DNA of 63,983 bases, from NCBI GenBank assembly GCA_019239425.1, contig JAFAZX010000088.1, forward strand, positions 1-63,983. The letters are read 5' to 3'. Both the position numbers and the translations under genes were made by a program. A model generated the notes under the pieces. It made no database searches, was not told the origin of the DNA, and saw nothing but the letters and a program-made list of their open reading frames with translations. Numbering within the stretch: position 1 is the first letter of the stretch; the number at the start of each line of letters is the position of its first letter. This document shows positions 28,177 through 36,806 of this stretch, piece after piece. This stretch comes from Acidobacteriota bacterium (lineage in GTDB: Bacteria > Acidobacteriota > Blastocatellia > Pyrinomonadales > Pyrinomonadaceae).

Positions 28177-29517
28177 CTAAAAAAAATATTCGCCGGGACG
28201 CGCCGCGGCTTCGAGCGCGCGCCCGTAGAAATCTTCGCCGCCGAAGTTGCCGGACTTGAGCACGACGGGCAGGCGGTATCGCCCGAGCGAGAGGCAGAGC
28301 GGCACGCCCGGCTCGATGTTGCGGCCGACGCGGAGCGCGCCGAGTTGCAGACGCCGGCAGAGCGCGCCCGAGGTCTCGCCGCCCGCGAAGACGAGTCCCG
28401 AAGCTTCGACTCCCTCAAGAATCTCCGCGACGAGGTCGGCCAGGGCGTACGCGAGTCGCCCGCCGAGCGCGGGCACGTCCAGGCCCTGTCCCGCGGCCCA
28501 CTCCTGCACGCGCGCGACCTCCGAGGGTTCGTCCGTGGTGTAGAGAAGGCAGTCGCGCTCCGAAGCGAGGTGTGCGCGCACGCTTTCGACGAGGGGCGCG
28601 CGTTCGAACTCTTCGCCGAGCAGGGCGCGCGGCTCGACGCGGAAGGCGGGCGCGCCCTTCGATTCGAGCCAGCGGTTCTGCGCGCGCGTGGCGACCGAGC
28701 AGCTCCCGGCGACGACGAGGCGGCCGCGGGATTCGTCGCGCGAGTTCGAGAGCGTCGCTGCCTGAGCGTCGAACTCTTCGACCCAGCCGCGCTCGCGCCA
28801 GACGGCGGGGAGGCCCTGGCCGAAGGCGGAGCCGCCGGTGACGAGCCGCAGGTCGGCCGCGGCGCGGCAGATGTTTGCGACGTGGGTGTCGTTGAGGCAG
28901 TCAACGATAGCGATAGAAATTCCGTCGGCGCGGAGTTGTTCGAAGCGTCTTCGAAGTTCGTCGGCACCCGCCTCGACCGAGTCGTAAGCGGCGAGGCCGA
29001 CGCGGCGCGTGGTCTGACGCGCGAGGTGCCTGACGAGGTTCGCCTCGGTCATCGGCGTCAGCGGGTGGTCGCGCATGGGCGAGTCGCTGAGCAGGCGGTC
29101 GTGGACGAAGTGATAGCCCCGGTAAGTCGTCCGCCCGTTGACGGGGAGCGCGGGGAGCGCGACCGTGAACTCTTCGTCCAGCTCTTCGAGAGCGGCGTCG
29201 ACGGTCGGGCCGATGTTGCCCTCGGGCGTCGAGTCGAACGTGCTGCAATACTTGAGCTGGAAGACGCGCGGGTCTTGCGACTTGAGGAGTCGGATCGCGT
29301 CGCGCGTGCGCGCGCGCGCTTCGTCTGCGCGGAGGTTGCGCGTGCCTTCGGCCATGACGACGGCGTGTTGGCCCGCGCTCCACTCTTCGAGCTGGGTCTG
29401 TTCGGGGAGGTCGATGACGAGCAGCGTGCGCAGGCCCTGTTCGGCCAGCATCCCCGCGAGGTCGCTGGCGCCCGTGTCGTCGTCGGCGACGGCGCCGAAG
29501 AGGAGTCTGCCGCTCAT
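28177..29517 (-). CDS. otnK: Four-carbon acid sugar kinase, OtnK-like (3-oxo-tetronate kinase)
   Basis: A 446-residue DUF1537 kinase. The N-terminal ADDDTGASDLAGM motif (about 11-23), YCSTFDSTPEGNIGP (about 90-104), and the C-terminal nucleotide loop FAGGETSGALC (about 380-390) with LKSGNFGGEDF (about 425) are the family signatures. OtnK phosphorylates 3-oxo-tetronate in D-threonate or L-threonate/D-erythronate catabolism. Its start lies 1 nt after the upstream gene's stop, and otnC follows after 15 nt, so the three genes form one transcript. The NAD-dependent dehydrogenase that normally makes the substrate is not in the window. Confidence 0.9.
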   Translation of the reverse strand: MSGRLLFGAVADDDTGASDLAGMLAEQGLRTLLVIDLPEQTQLEEWSAGQHAVVMAEGTRNLRADEARARTRDAIRLLKSQDPRVFQLKYCSTFDSTPEGNIGPTVDAALEELDEEFTVALPALPVNGRTTYRGYHFVHDRLLSDSPMRDHPLTPMTEANLVRHLARQTTRRVGLAAYDSVEAGADELRRRFEQLRADGISIAIVDCLNDTHVANICRAAADLRLVTGGSAFGQGLPAVWRERGWVEEFDAQAATLSNSRDESRGRLVVAGSCSVATRAQNRWLESKGAPAFRVEPRALLGEEFERAPLVESVRAHLASERDCLLYTTDEPSEVARVQEWAAGQGLDVPALGGRLAYALADLVAEILEGVEASGLVFAGGETSGALCRRLQLGALRVGRNIEPGVPLCLSLGRYRLPVVLKSGNFGGEDFYGRALEAAARPGEYFF

Positions 29518-29518
29518 C

Positions 29519-30196
29519 TCAGGAGGGAAGGCCGAGCGCCTCGCGGATGGCTTCGAGGCTGGTGTGGAGGCTGGTCAGCACGGGCACGCGCGCCTTTGCG
29601 GAGATGAGAGGCAGCGTGCGCGCCATCGAGACCTGCGCGAGCACGACCGCGGCAACGTCCCTCTGCTGTAAATTCTCGACGGCGGCCGCGAGCAGCTCGT
29701 CGTGCGTCGCGGTGTCGTTGGCGAGCAGCGCCGTGTAAGCCTCGGGCACGACCTCTTCAACAATCTCGACGCGGACGCCGGCCTCTTCGGCCGCGTCGTT
29801 CAGAAGTTTCGAGGTCGGGACGAGCGTGGGCGGGAAGGTCGCGGCGACGCCGACGCGGCGGCCCGCGCGCACGGCCTTGCGCGCCATCGGGTAGTCGATT
29901 TTCAAGACGGGGAAGCTGAAGTCGCGCGCGAGGGATTCGGCCAACTCCTTCGAGACGGAAGAGCAGGTGACCATCGCCAGCTCGGGCTGATACGTCTCCG
30001 CGGCGGCGCGGAGCATCTCCGAGAGGCGGCGGCGCACGTCTTCGCGTCTGCCGGCCGCGAGCAGGCGGAGCAGCCCGTCGTCGAGCAGGTTCGTGATTTC
30101 CAGTTCCGGCGCGGCCCCCGCGTAGAACTGCATCAGGGGGCCGATGGCGGCCGGCGAGGTGTGGATGAAGGCGACGCTTCTCTTCGTCTCGGACAT
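29519..30196 (-). CDS. Asp/Glu/hydantoin racemase-fold protein lacking the second catalytic Cys
   Basis: A 225-residue protein of the Asp/Glu racemase superfamily. The first catalytic Cys is present (C78 in MVTCSSVS), but the second motif, normally GCT/C-H near residue 188, reads VVLAQVSMART with no Cys. With one Cys it cannot be a two-base racemase of the usual kind; arylmalonate decarboxylase and isomerase relatives also depart from the two-Cys rule. As first gene of the otnK-otnC transcript it probably acts on a four-carbon acid or its breakdown product, perhaps in the place of the OtnI isomerase. That role is inference. Confidence 0.78.
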   Translation of the reverse strand: MSETKRSVAFIHTSPAAIGPLMQFYAGAAPELEITNLLDDGLLRLLAAGRREDVRRRLSEMLRAAAETYQPELAMVTCSSVSKELAESLARDFSFPVLKIDYPMARKAVRAGRRVGVAATFPPTLVPTSKLLNDAAEEAGVRVEIVEEVVPEAYTALLANDTATHDELLAAAVENLQQRDVAAVVLAQVSMARTLPLISAKARVPVLTSLHTSLEAIREALGLPS

Positions 30197-30210
30197 TGAA
30201 GTCGGCGGAG

Positions 30211-30239
30211 TTTCAAATTTCAGATCTGAAATTTCAAAT
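30211..30239. repeat. Perfect palindrome between divergent genes
   Basis: The core 30215-30234 (AAATTTCAGATCTGAAATTT) is a perfect 20-bp palindrome with no loop, flanked by TTTC / TTTCAAAT. It is AT-rich in GC-rich surroundings and lies 15 nt upstream of the racemase-fold gene. It could be an operator or another of the palindrome families. Confidence 0.85.
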
Positions 30240-30393
30240 CTTCACGGCTTGTCGGCCGGCGCGTCGAACTGTTAATGTTCGTCGCACATCCTGTAGGTCT
30301 TCGTCCCGTTCGCTCTCTGGATTCTGAATCATAGCATAGACCCCTGCGGGGCAGCGCTCTGCACAGCTTCAACCGAAAGGTCTGACTCCACCG

Positions 30394-31326
30394 ATGAGAT
30401 TAAACGTTTACGCACTCTGCCTGGCCCTCGCGTGCGGGGCCTTGTTGGTTTCGAGCGGCTGCAACAAGGGCGGCGGCAGCGGCGGCGCCGGGGGCGCGGG
30501 CGGCAAGCGCATCGGCGTGACGCTCCTGACGCGCGAGCACGTCTTCTACAAAGACCTCGAAGCGGGGCTCAAGGAGGCGGCCGACAAGGCGGGCTACCAG
30601 CTCATCGTCAACTCGGGCGACATGGACTTGGCCAAGCAGCAGTCGCAGATCGACAACTTCATCGTGCAGAAGGTGGACGCCATCATCCTCTGCCCGGCCG
30701 ACTCGAAGGGCATCGCCCCGGCCATCGAGAAGGCCAACCAGGCCGGCATCCCCGTCTTCACCGCCGACATCGCCGCGCAGGGCGGGCAGGTCGTCTCGCA
30801 CATCGCCTCCGACAACCTCGCGGGCGGGCGGCTCGCGGCCGAGTTCATCGCCAAGGCGATAGGCGGGCAGGGGGACGTCGGCATCATCGGCCAGCAGGAG
30901 GTGCAGTCGGGCCTCGACCGCGAGCTGGGCTTCAAGGAGGAGATGAAGAAGTACCCGGGCATCAAGGTGGCGGCCGTGCTGAACGGCGGCGGCGTGCGCG
31001 ACAAGGCGCTCAAGGCGGCCGAGGACATGCTACAGGGCAACCCGAACCTGAAGGGCATCTTCGGCATCAACGACGACTCGGCGCTCGGCGCCCTGTCGGC
31101 GGCCGAGGGGGCCGGCAAGAAAGAGCTCGTCATCGTCGGCTACGACGCCATCCCCGAGGCCGTCAAGGCCATCCAGCGCGGCAGCGCCCTGAAGGCCGAC
31201 GTGGCGCAGCAGCCGCACGACATCGGCACCAAGACCATCGAGGCCATCAGCAAACACTTCAGCGGCGCCCCCGTCGAGAAGAACATCGCCGTCCCCGTCA
31301 AGATCGTGGACGCCAACTCGAAGTAG
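30394..31326 (+). CDS. ABC sugar-binding lipoprotein (ribose/xylose type)
   Basis: A 310-residue substrate-binding protein of the periplasmic-binding-protein type I (RbsB-like) family. A lipoprotein signal ends in VSSGC (Cys 23), so it is anchored to a membrane. The mature part has the two-lobed pattern RIGVTLLTREHVFYKDLEAG, DAIILCPADSKGIAPAIEKA and VGIIGQQEVQSGLDRE. It delivers a sugar or polyol to the permease encoded 29 nt downstream. A LacI-type operator candidate (TAAACGTTTA) overlaps codons 3-6. Its AAAGG ribosome site is 13 nt from the ATG, rather far. Confidence 0.9.
   Translation: MRLNVYALCLALACGALLVSSGCNKGGGSGGAGGAGGKRIGVTLLTREHVFYKDLEAGLKEAADKAGYQLIVNSGDMDLAKQQSQIDNFIVQKVDAIILCPADSKGIAPAIEKANQAGIPVFTADIAAQGGQVVSHIASDNLAGGRLAAEFIAKAIGGQGDVGIIGQQEVQSGLDRELGFKEEMKKYPGIKVAAVLNGGGVRDKALKAAEDMLQGNPNLKGIFGINDDSALGALSAAEGAGKKELVIVGYDAIPEAVKAIQRGSALKADVAQQPHDIGTKTIEAISKHFSGAPVEKNIAVPVKIVDANSK
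30401..30410. promoter_or_regulatory. LacI-type operator candidate at the ABC binding-protein start
   Basis: TAAACGTTTA is a perfect 10-bp palindrome with the central CpG typical of LacI-family operators, placed 4 nt after the start codon's G. Binding here would block transcription or elongation. Similar sites are at 42718-42729 and 58443-58454. Confidence 0.4.
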
Positions 31327-31355
31327 CGGACGCGCCGCCCCGGCGGCGGACACTT

Positions 31356-32351
31356 ATGAGCGAAACCATAGGCGAGCGAGAAGCGGCGGCGCGCCCGCGC
31401 TACCTGCAGTGGCAGACCATCGCCGAGTACGTCATCGTCGTGGCGATTGTGTTGGAGTCGGTCTTCTTCGCCTTCTACGCGCCGGCGTTCCTCTCGGTCC
31501 CGAACCTCATCAACATCGCGCTGAGCATCGCCATCACGGGCATCCTCGCCGTCGGGATGACGGCCGTAATCCTGACGGGCGGGATCGACCTCTCGGTCGG
31601 CTCGGTGGCGGCGCTCGCGGGCATCGTCGCGGCGATGGTCGCGGGTTCGAGCGCGCCGGCGGCGGTGGCGCTGGCGGCGGCGGCGGCGCTGGGCGTCGGG
31701 CTGGCGGTCGGCCTCTTCAACGGCGTGATGGTCGCTCGGTTCCGCGTGCCGCCGTTCGTGGTGACGCTGGCGATGCTGACCATCTGCCGCGGCCTGGCCT
31801 TCGTCATCACGGACGGGCGCTCGATCAGCGACCTGCCGCCGGGCTTCGGGCTGTTCGGGCGCGAACTCCTCCTGAGCATCCCGGTGCCCGTGTGGCTGAT
31901 GGCTGTCGTCTTCGCGGCCGGCTGGTTCGTCCTGAAGCGGATGACGTTCGGGCGTTACGTCTACGCCGTGGGCGGCAACCGCGAGGCGGCTTTCCTCGCG
32001 GGCGTGAACATCAAGGGCGTGACGCTGCTCGTCTACGTCCTGAACGGGCTGCTGGTGGGACTCGCCGGGGTGGTGCTCGCGTCGCGCCTGGGCGCGGGCG
32101 TGCCGAACGCGGGGAACCAGTACGAGCTGGACGTGATCGCGGCGGTGGTCGTCGGCGGGACTTCTTTGAACGGCGGGCGCGGGAGCGTCATCGGGACTCT
32201 GTGGGGCGCGGTCTTCATCGGCGTGCTCAACAACGGCCTGAACCTCGCGGGCGTCGACCCGTACATGCAGCGCATCGCGCTCGGCGCTGTCATCCTGCTC
32301 GCCGTGCTCGCCGACCAGCTCAACAAGACGCGCGGGCAGGTGATTGCGTGA
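31356..32351 (+). CDS. ABC sugar permease (RbsC type)
   Basis: A 331-residue inner-membrane permease with about 9-10 helices. The RbsC-family signatures are clear: TAVILTGGIDLSVGSV (about 70-85), GGNREAAFLAGVN near 208 with the EAA-like coupling loop, and GGTSLNGGRGSV near 265. It forms the channel of a ribose/xylose/galactose-type importer. The ATG at 31356 is chosen because it begins a typical N-terminus; the open frame reaching far upstream is antisense-like shadow of the binding-protein gene. No ATPase gene follows, which is unusual for this family. Confidence 0.92.
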   Translation: MSETIGEREAAARPRYLQWQTIAEYVIVVAIVLESVFFAFYAPAFLSVPNLINIALSIAITGILAVGMTAVILTGGIDLSVGSVAALAGIVAAMVAGSSAPAAVALAAAAALGVGLAVGLFNGVMVARFRVPPFVVTLAMLTICRGLAFVITDGRSISDLPPGFGLFGRELLLSIPVPVWLMAVVFAAGWFVLKRMTFGRYVYAVGGNREAAFLAGVNIKGVTLLVYVLNGLLVGLAGVVLASRLGAGVPNAGNQYELDVIAAVVVGGTSLNGGRGSVIGTLWGAVFIGVLNNGLNLAGVDPYMQRIALGAVILLAVLADQLNKTRGQVIA

Positions 32352-32363
32352 AGTAAGAAACTA

Positions 32364-32432
32364 ACCACAGAGACACAGAGACACAGCTTAAAGACAATAC
32401 CTCAACAAGCTGTGTCTCTGTGTCTCTGTGGT
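32364..32432. repeat. Perfect 26-bp palindrome (CACAGAGA family, copy 1)
   Basis: Arms 32364-32389 and 32407-32432 are perfectly complementary over 26 bp with a 17-nt loop. The arm reads ACCACAGAGACACAGAGACA then CAGCTT. The same arm recurs at 51529-51614 and, with one change, at 57308-57382. Here it lies between the permease stop and the start of the DUF4965 gene. Confidence 0.95.
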
Positions 32433-32443
32433 GAACTTTTTCG

Positions 32444-34546
32444 ATGAGAAGTACCCTCGGCCCAAAGTACAAAGCCCCGACCGCGGCCCTGCTTCTGCTG
32501 CTGGCCGCCGTCGCGTCCGCGGCGCAGACGGCCGCGTTCAGGCCGCCGGCCGTGCCGCTCGTGACGCACGACCCTTACTTCAGCGTGTGGTCGATGAGCG
32601 ACCGCCTGGCCGACGAGCGCACGAAGCACTGGACGGGCGCGCCGCACGGCATGGTCGCGTTGGCGCGCGTGGACGGCCGCGCGTACCGTTTGATGGGGCA
32701 GTCCAACAACCGCCTGCCCGAGCCGATGCAGCAGACGGCGCTCGAAGTCGCGCCGACGCGCACCGTCTACCGCTTCGAGGCCGGCGGCGTCACGCTCAAT
32801 CTCACCTTCACGAGTCCTCTGCTGCCCGCAGACCTCGAAGTGTTGTCGCGCCCCGTCACCTACCTGACGTGGGAGGCGAGCGCCGACGACGGGCGCGAAC
32901 ATCAAGTCACCGTCTACTTCGACTGCACGGCGGAGCTGGCCGTCAACACCGCCGACCAGAGGGTCGTCTGGGGGCGCGCGCGCGTGGGCGACCTTGAGGT
33001 GTTGAGCGCGGGCACGCAGCAGCAGCCCGTGCTTGAGAAGTTCGGCGACGACCTGCGCATAGACTGGGGCCGGCTCTACCTCGCCGTCCCGCCCGCCACC
33101 GGCGGCACACAGGTCATCGCGTGGAACCAGGCGGCGCGGCGCACCTTCGCGGAGACGGGGACGCTCCCGGATACGGACGACCTCGACCAGCCGCGCGCCG
33201 CGAAGGATCGACTGCCCGCGCTGGCCGCGACGTTTGAAATGGGCAAGGTCGGACGGGCCGCCGTCTCGCGCCACCTCCTGCTCGCGTACGACGACCTCTT
33301 CTCGGTCGAATATCTTAACCGGCGGCTCAGGCCCTACTGGCGGCGCAACGGGGCCGGCGCGGCCGACCTCCTGAAAGCGGCCGAGCGCGACTACGAAAGC
33401 ATCAAAGGGCGCTGCGAGAGGTTCGACGCGGAGCTGATGTCCGACCTGCGCGCGGCGGGCGGCGAGGAGTACGCGCGCCTGGCGGCGCTCGCGTTCCGGC
33501 AGACCGTGGCGGCGCACAAGCTCGCGGCCGACTGGGACGGCACGCCGCTCTTCTTCTCGAAGGAGAATTTCAGCAACGGCTCCATCGACACGGTGGACGT
33601 GACCTACCCTTCGGCCCCCTTCTTCCTGCTCTTCAACCCGCAGCTCCTGAAGGCGCAGCTCAGGCCGATGCTCGACTACGCTGCTTCGGCGCGCTGGAAG
33701 TTCCCGTTCGCGCCGCACGACCTCGGCACGTATCCCCTCGCGAACGGGCAGACCTACGGCGGCGGCGAGCTGACGGAAGAGAACCAGATGCCCGTCGAGG
33801 AGAGCGGGAACCTCATCCTGCTCACGGCGGCTCTGGCGAAGGCCGAGGGGGACGCGAAGTTCGCCGAGAGATATTGGGGGGTGCTCTCGAAGTGGGCCGC
33901 CTACCTGCGCGAGAAGGGGATGAACCCCGAGAACCAGCTCAGCACCGACGACTTCGCCGGCCACCTCGCGCACAACACGAACCTCTCCCTGAAGGCCATC
34001 CTCGCGCTCGGCGCCTACGCGCAGTTGGCCGACACTTTAGGCAGGAAGGCCGAGGCCGCCGACTTCCGCCGTGAAGCTAAAGGCATGGCCGAGCGCTGGG
34101 TGGGCGAAGCTTCCGACGGAGACCATTACCGCCTGGCTTTCGACAAGCCCGGCACCTGGAGCCAGAAGTACAACCTCGTCTGGGACAGGCTGCTCGGCCT
34201 CAACCTCTTCCCCGCGGAGGTCGCGCGCAAAGAGATCAGTTTCTATAAGACGAAGCAGAACAGGTACGGCCTCCCGCTCGACAATCGGGAGGCTTACACC
34301 AAGCTCGACTGGATAGTCTGGACGGCGACGCTCGCCGACTCGCAGGAGGATTTCAAGGCTCTCGTCGCGCCCGTCTACCGCTTCGCCAACGAGTCGCCGA
34401 GCCGCGTCCCGCTCACCGACTGGTACGGCACACTCGACGGCAAGCAGGTCGGCTTCCAGGCGCGCTCGGTCGTCGGCGGCGTCTACGTCAAGCTGCTCGC
34501 GGACGCCGCGCTCTGGAAGAAGTGGAGCGCGCGCGCCGCGCGCTGA
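32444..34546 (+). CDS. Secreted GtaA-like protein (DUF4964/DUF4965/DUF1793 domains)
   Basis: A 700-residue secreted protein with signal peptide (about 1-27). The order is a DUF4964-like start (RPPAVPLVTHDPYFSVW), a beta-sandwich (DUF5127, about 90-270) and a six-hairpin alpha barrel (DUF4965/DUF1793, about 320-690, with DLGTYPLANGQTYGGGE and GFQARSVVGG). Fungal relatives are called glutaminase A, but the fold is that of glycosidases, and its place among glycan enzymes suggests a sugar-related substrate here. That is inference; no catalytic residue is assigned. A palindrome directly precedes it and may cover its promoter. Confidence 0.82.
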   Translation: MRSTLGPKYKAPTAALLLLLAAVASAAQTAAFRPPAVPLVTHDPYFSVWSMSDRLADERTKHWTGAPHGMVALARVDGRAYRLMGQSNNRLPEPMQQTALEVAPTRTVYRFEAGGVTLNLTFTSPLLPADLEVLSRPVTYLTWEASADDGREHQVTVYFDCTAELAVNTADQRVVWGRARVGDLEVLSAGTQQQPVLEKFGDDLRIDWGRLYLAVPPATGGTQVIAWNQAARRTFAETGTLPDTDDLDQPRAAKDRLPALAATFEMGKVGRAAVSRHLLLAYDDLFSVEYLNRRLRPYWRRNGAGAADLLKAAERDYESIKGRCERFDAELMSDLRAAGGEEYARLAALAFRQTVAAHKLAADWDGTPLFFSKENFSNGSIDTVDVTYPSAPFFLLFNPQLLKAQLRPMLDYAASARWKFPFAPHDLGTYPLANGQTYGGGELTEENQMPVEESGNLILLTAALAKAEGDAKFAERYWGVLSKWAAYLREKGMNPENQLSTDDFAGHLAHNTNLSLKAILALGAYAQLADTLGRKAEAADFRREAKGMAERWVGEASDGDHYRLAFDKPGTWSQKYNLVWDRLLGLNLFPAEVARKEISFYKTKQNRYGLPLDNREAYTKLDWIVWTATLADSQEDFKALVAPVYRFANESPSRVPLTDWYGTLDGKQVGFQARSVVGGVYVKLLADAALWKKWSARAAR

Positions 34547-34637
34547 GAGGGAATAACGAAGGGCGCCCGCGGCATTCACCGCCGACGGGCCGTGTGACCG
34601 GCACGCGAGCGATGAGACCTATTTCGGAGTTACAGCC

Positions 34638-36788
34638 ATGAGACTTTACACCTCGCTCCTCGCCACCGCGCTGGCCTTCGGCCTGCTCGCGCCCGCCTTC
34701 GCGCAGCAGACCGCGCCGCCGCCGCCGCAGGCCGACGACGAAGACGAGGTCGTGCGCATCACGACCAACCTCGTCCAGATCGACGCCGTCGTCACGGACA
34801 GGGACGGCCGCCACGTCACAGACCTCCGCCCCGAGGACTTCGAGATTTCCGAGGACGGGAAGGCGCGCGAGATAAGCAACTTCTCCTACGTCGACCTCGA
34901 ATCCCGCACGTCGGCGCGGGCGGACGTGGCCGACTCGCCGCGCGAGCGGAGCGTCGTCGCGCCCGCGCCCTCGGCGCGCGCAAAGGTCGGGCAGACGCGG
35001 CGCACCGTCGCGCTCATCGTGGATGACCTCTCGCTCTCTTACGAGAGCGCGCACCGCGTCCGCCGCGCCTTGAAGAAGTATCTCGACGAGCAGTTGCAGG
35101 CCGGCGACCTGAGCGCGGTCATCCGCACGGGCTCCGGCTCGGGCGTGCTCCAGCAGTTCACGACCGACCGCCGCCTGCTCGACGCGGCCGTCGAGCGTCT
35201 GCGCTGGCACCCGCGGAGCCGCGCCGGCTTCGGCGGCGGCGGGCCGTCGGCCGCCAGCGTGGACGACGTGAAGTCGGACACGTACGAGCAGAACTACGGG
35301 GAGAACTCCGTCAGGGACTCCATCGACGCGCTCACGTACATCGTCCGCGGCTTCCGCAATCTGCCCGGCCGCAAGGCGGTCGTGCTCTTCACCGACAGCC
35401 TGCCGCTCTTCAACCGCGACCGGTTCGGCCTGACCTCGAACGTCGAGCGCATGCGCAAACTCATCGACCTGGCGAACCGCTCCTCGGTCGTCTTCTACGT
35501 CATCGACACGCGCGGGGCGGACCCGCTCAGCCCGACGGCCGAAGAGCCGGGCGCGATGCCGCACCAGACGGGCGAGCGTCTGAAGTTCCGCATGACGGCC
35601 TTCACCGAGGCGCAGGACGGGATGGAGATGCTGGCGCGCGAGACGGGCGGCGTCTTCTACCAGAACGGCAACAACTTCAACAAGGGCCTGGGGCGCGTGC
35701 TCGAAGACCAGCGCGGCTACTACCTCATCGGCTACCGCCCCGACGACTCCACCTTCGACGCGCGGACGGGGGAGCGCCACTTCCGCGACCTCAAGGTGCG
35801 CGTGAAGCGGCCGGGTCTGAAAGTCCGCACGCGGGCCGGCTTCTACGGCGTCGCCGACACGAAGGAGAATAGGCCGCGCCCGCAGACGAAGCGCGAGCAG
35901 ATGCTCGAAGCGCTCACCAACCCCTTCGGCGCGGCGGGCATCGACCTGAGCATGGCCGCGCTCTTCGTCGAAGACCCGCGGCGGGGCGCGGCCGTCCGCT
36001 CGGTCGTCCACCTCGACGCGCAGGACCTGGAGTTCAAAGAGGAGGCCGGCGGCAAGCGGCGCGCGACGCTCGACGTGGCCGTCATCGTCTTCGCGGGCGA
36101 CGGCCACCCTTCGGTGCAGGGCACGGACAAGCGCGAGATAGTCCTGAACGAACGCGAGTACCGCGAGGCCCTCAAGAACGGCCTGACGTACAGGCTCAAC
36201 GTCCCCGTCAGCCGGCCGGGCGGTTACCAGTTGAGCGTCGCCGTGCGCGACGCCTCGAACGAGCGGACGGGCTCCGCCCGCGAGTTCGTCTCGGTGCCCG
36301 ATTTGCGCAAGGGGCCTCTGTCGCTCTCGGGCGTGGTGCTGGCGGGCGTCGAGCCTTCGCGCGAGGCCTCGGCGAGCGCCGCCGAGCAGTTGACGGGCGA
36401 AGAGGGCGTCGGGGCCGAAGCGGTCGACCCCGGCCTGAGTCCCGCGGTGCGGAAGCTCCGGCACGGCGTCTTCCTCGACTACGGCTACGCCATCTACAAC
36501 GCGAAGGCCGACAAAGCGACGGGGCAGCCGCGGGTCACGACGCAGGTGCGGCTCTTCCGTGAAGGCAGGCTCGTCTTCACGGGCGCCGCCGCGCCGCTCG
36601 ACCTGTCGGGGCAGGACGCTAAGCGGCTCGTCGCAGGCGGTCGTTTGCAGGTCGGGACGGAACTCGCGCCCGGCGACTACGTCCTGCAGGTCGTCGTCAC
36701 CGACGAGGTCGCCAAGGGCAGGAAGAAGGACGGAACCGGGACGGCGACGCAGTGGGTAGACTTCGAGGTCGTCGGCAACCGCAGTTGA
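34638..36788 (+). CDS. VWFA-related acidobacterial-type protein
   Basis: A 716-residue secreted protein with a signal peptide (about 1-23). The N-terminus carries the VWFA-related acidobacterial (TIGR03436-like) pattern: RITTNLVQIDAVVTDRDGR, the PEDFEISEDGK box, then a von Willebrand A domain (about 120-330; VALIVDDLSLS and KAVVLFTDSLPLF). A C-terminal region of about 350 residues has no clear homology to me. Function is unknown; VWA domains usually bind proteins or metal at the cell surface. GGAG stands about 10 nt before the ATG. It lies between sugar genes without an obvious link. Confidence 0.85.
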   Translation: MRLYTSLLATALAFGLLAPAFAQQTAPPPPQADDEDEVVRITTNLVQIDAVVTDRDGRHVTDLRPEDFEISEDGKAREISNFSYVDLESRTSARADVADSPRERSVVAPAPSARAKVGQTRRTVALIVDDLSLSYESAHRVRRALKKYLDEQLQAGDLSAVIRTGSGSGVLQQFTTDRRLLDAAVERLRWHPRSRAGFGGGGPSAASVDDVKSDTYEQNYGENSVRDSIDALTYIVRGFRNLPGRKAVVLFTDSLPLFNRDRFGLTSNVERMRKLIDLANRSSVVFYVIDTRGADPLSPTAEEPGAMPHQTGERLKFRMTAFTEAQDGMEMLARETGGVFYQNGNNFNKGLGRVLEDQRGYYLIGYRPDDSTFDARTGERHFRDLKVRVKRPGLKVRTRAGFYGVADTKENRPRPQTKREQMLEALTNPFGAAGIDLSMAALFVEDPRRGAAVRSVVHLDAQDLEFKEEAGGKRRATLDVAVIVFAGDGHPSVQGTDKREIVLNEREYREALKNGLTYRLNVPVSRPGGYQLSVAVRDASNERTGSAREFVSVPDLRKGPLSLSGVVLAGVEPSREASASAAEQLTGEEGVGAEAVDPGLSPAVRKLRHGVFLDYGYAIYNAKADKATGQPRVTTQVRLFREGRLVFTGAAAPLDLSGQDAKRLVAGGRLQVGTELAPGDYVLQVVVTDEVAKGRKKDGTGTATQWVDFEVVGNRS

Positions 36789-36806
36789 TGAATCAGGGGA
36801 GAACCT

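Noticed and set aside
27397..29607. Plus-strand open frame of 736 codons over the otn genes
   Set aside because: It is antisense to otnC and otnK, which have clear family motifs, ribosome sites and tight operon spacing. High GC at third positions keeps the opposite frame open; its N-terminus is palindrome sequence.
30432..31355. Long N-terminal extension of the permease frame
   Set aside because: It overlaps the binding-protein gene in another frame and translates to Arg/Gly-rich sequence; the permease begins at ATG 31356.
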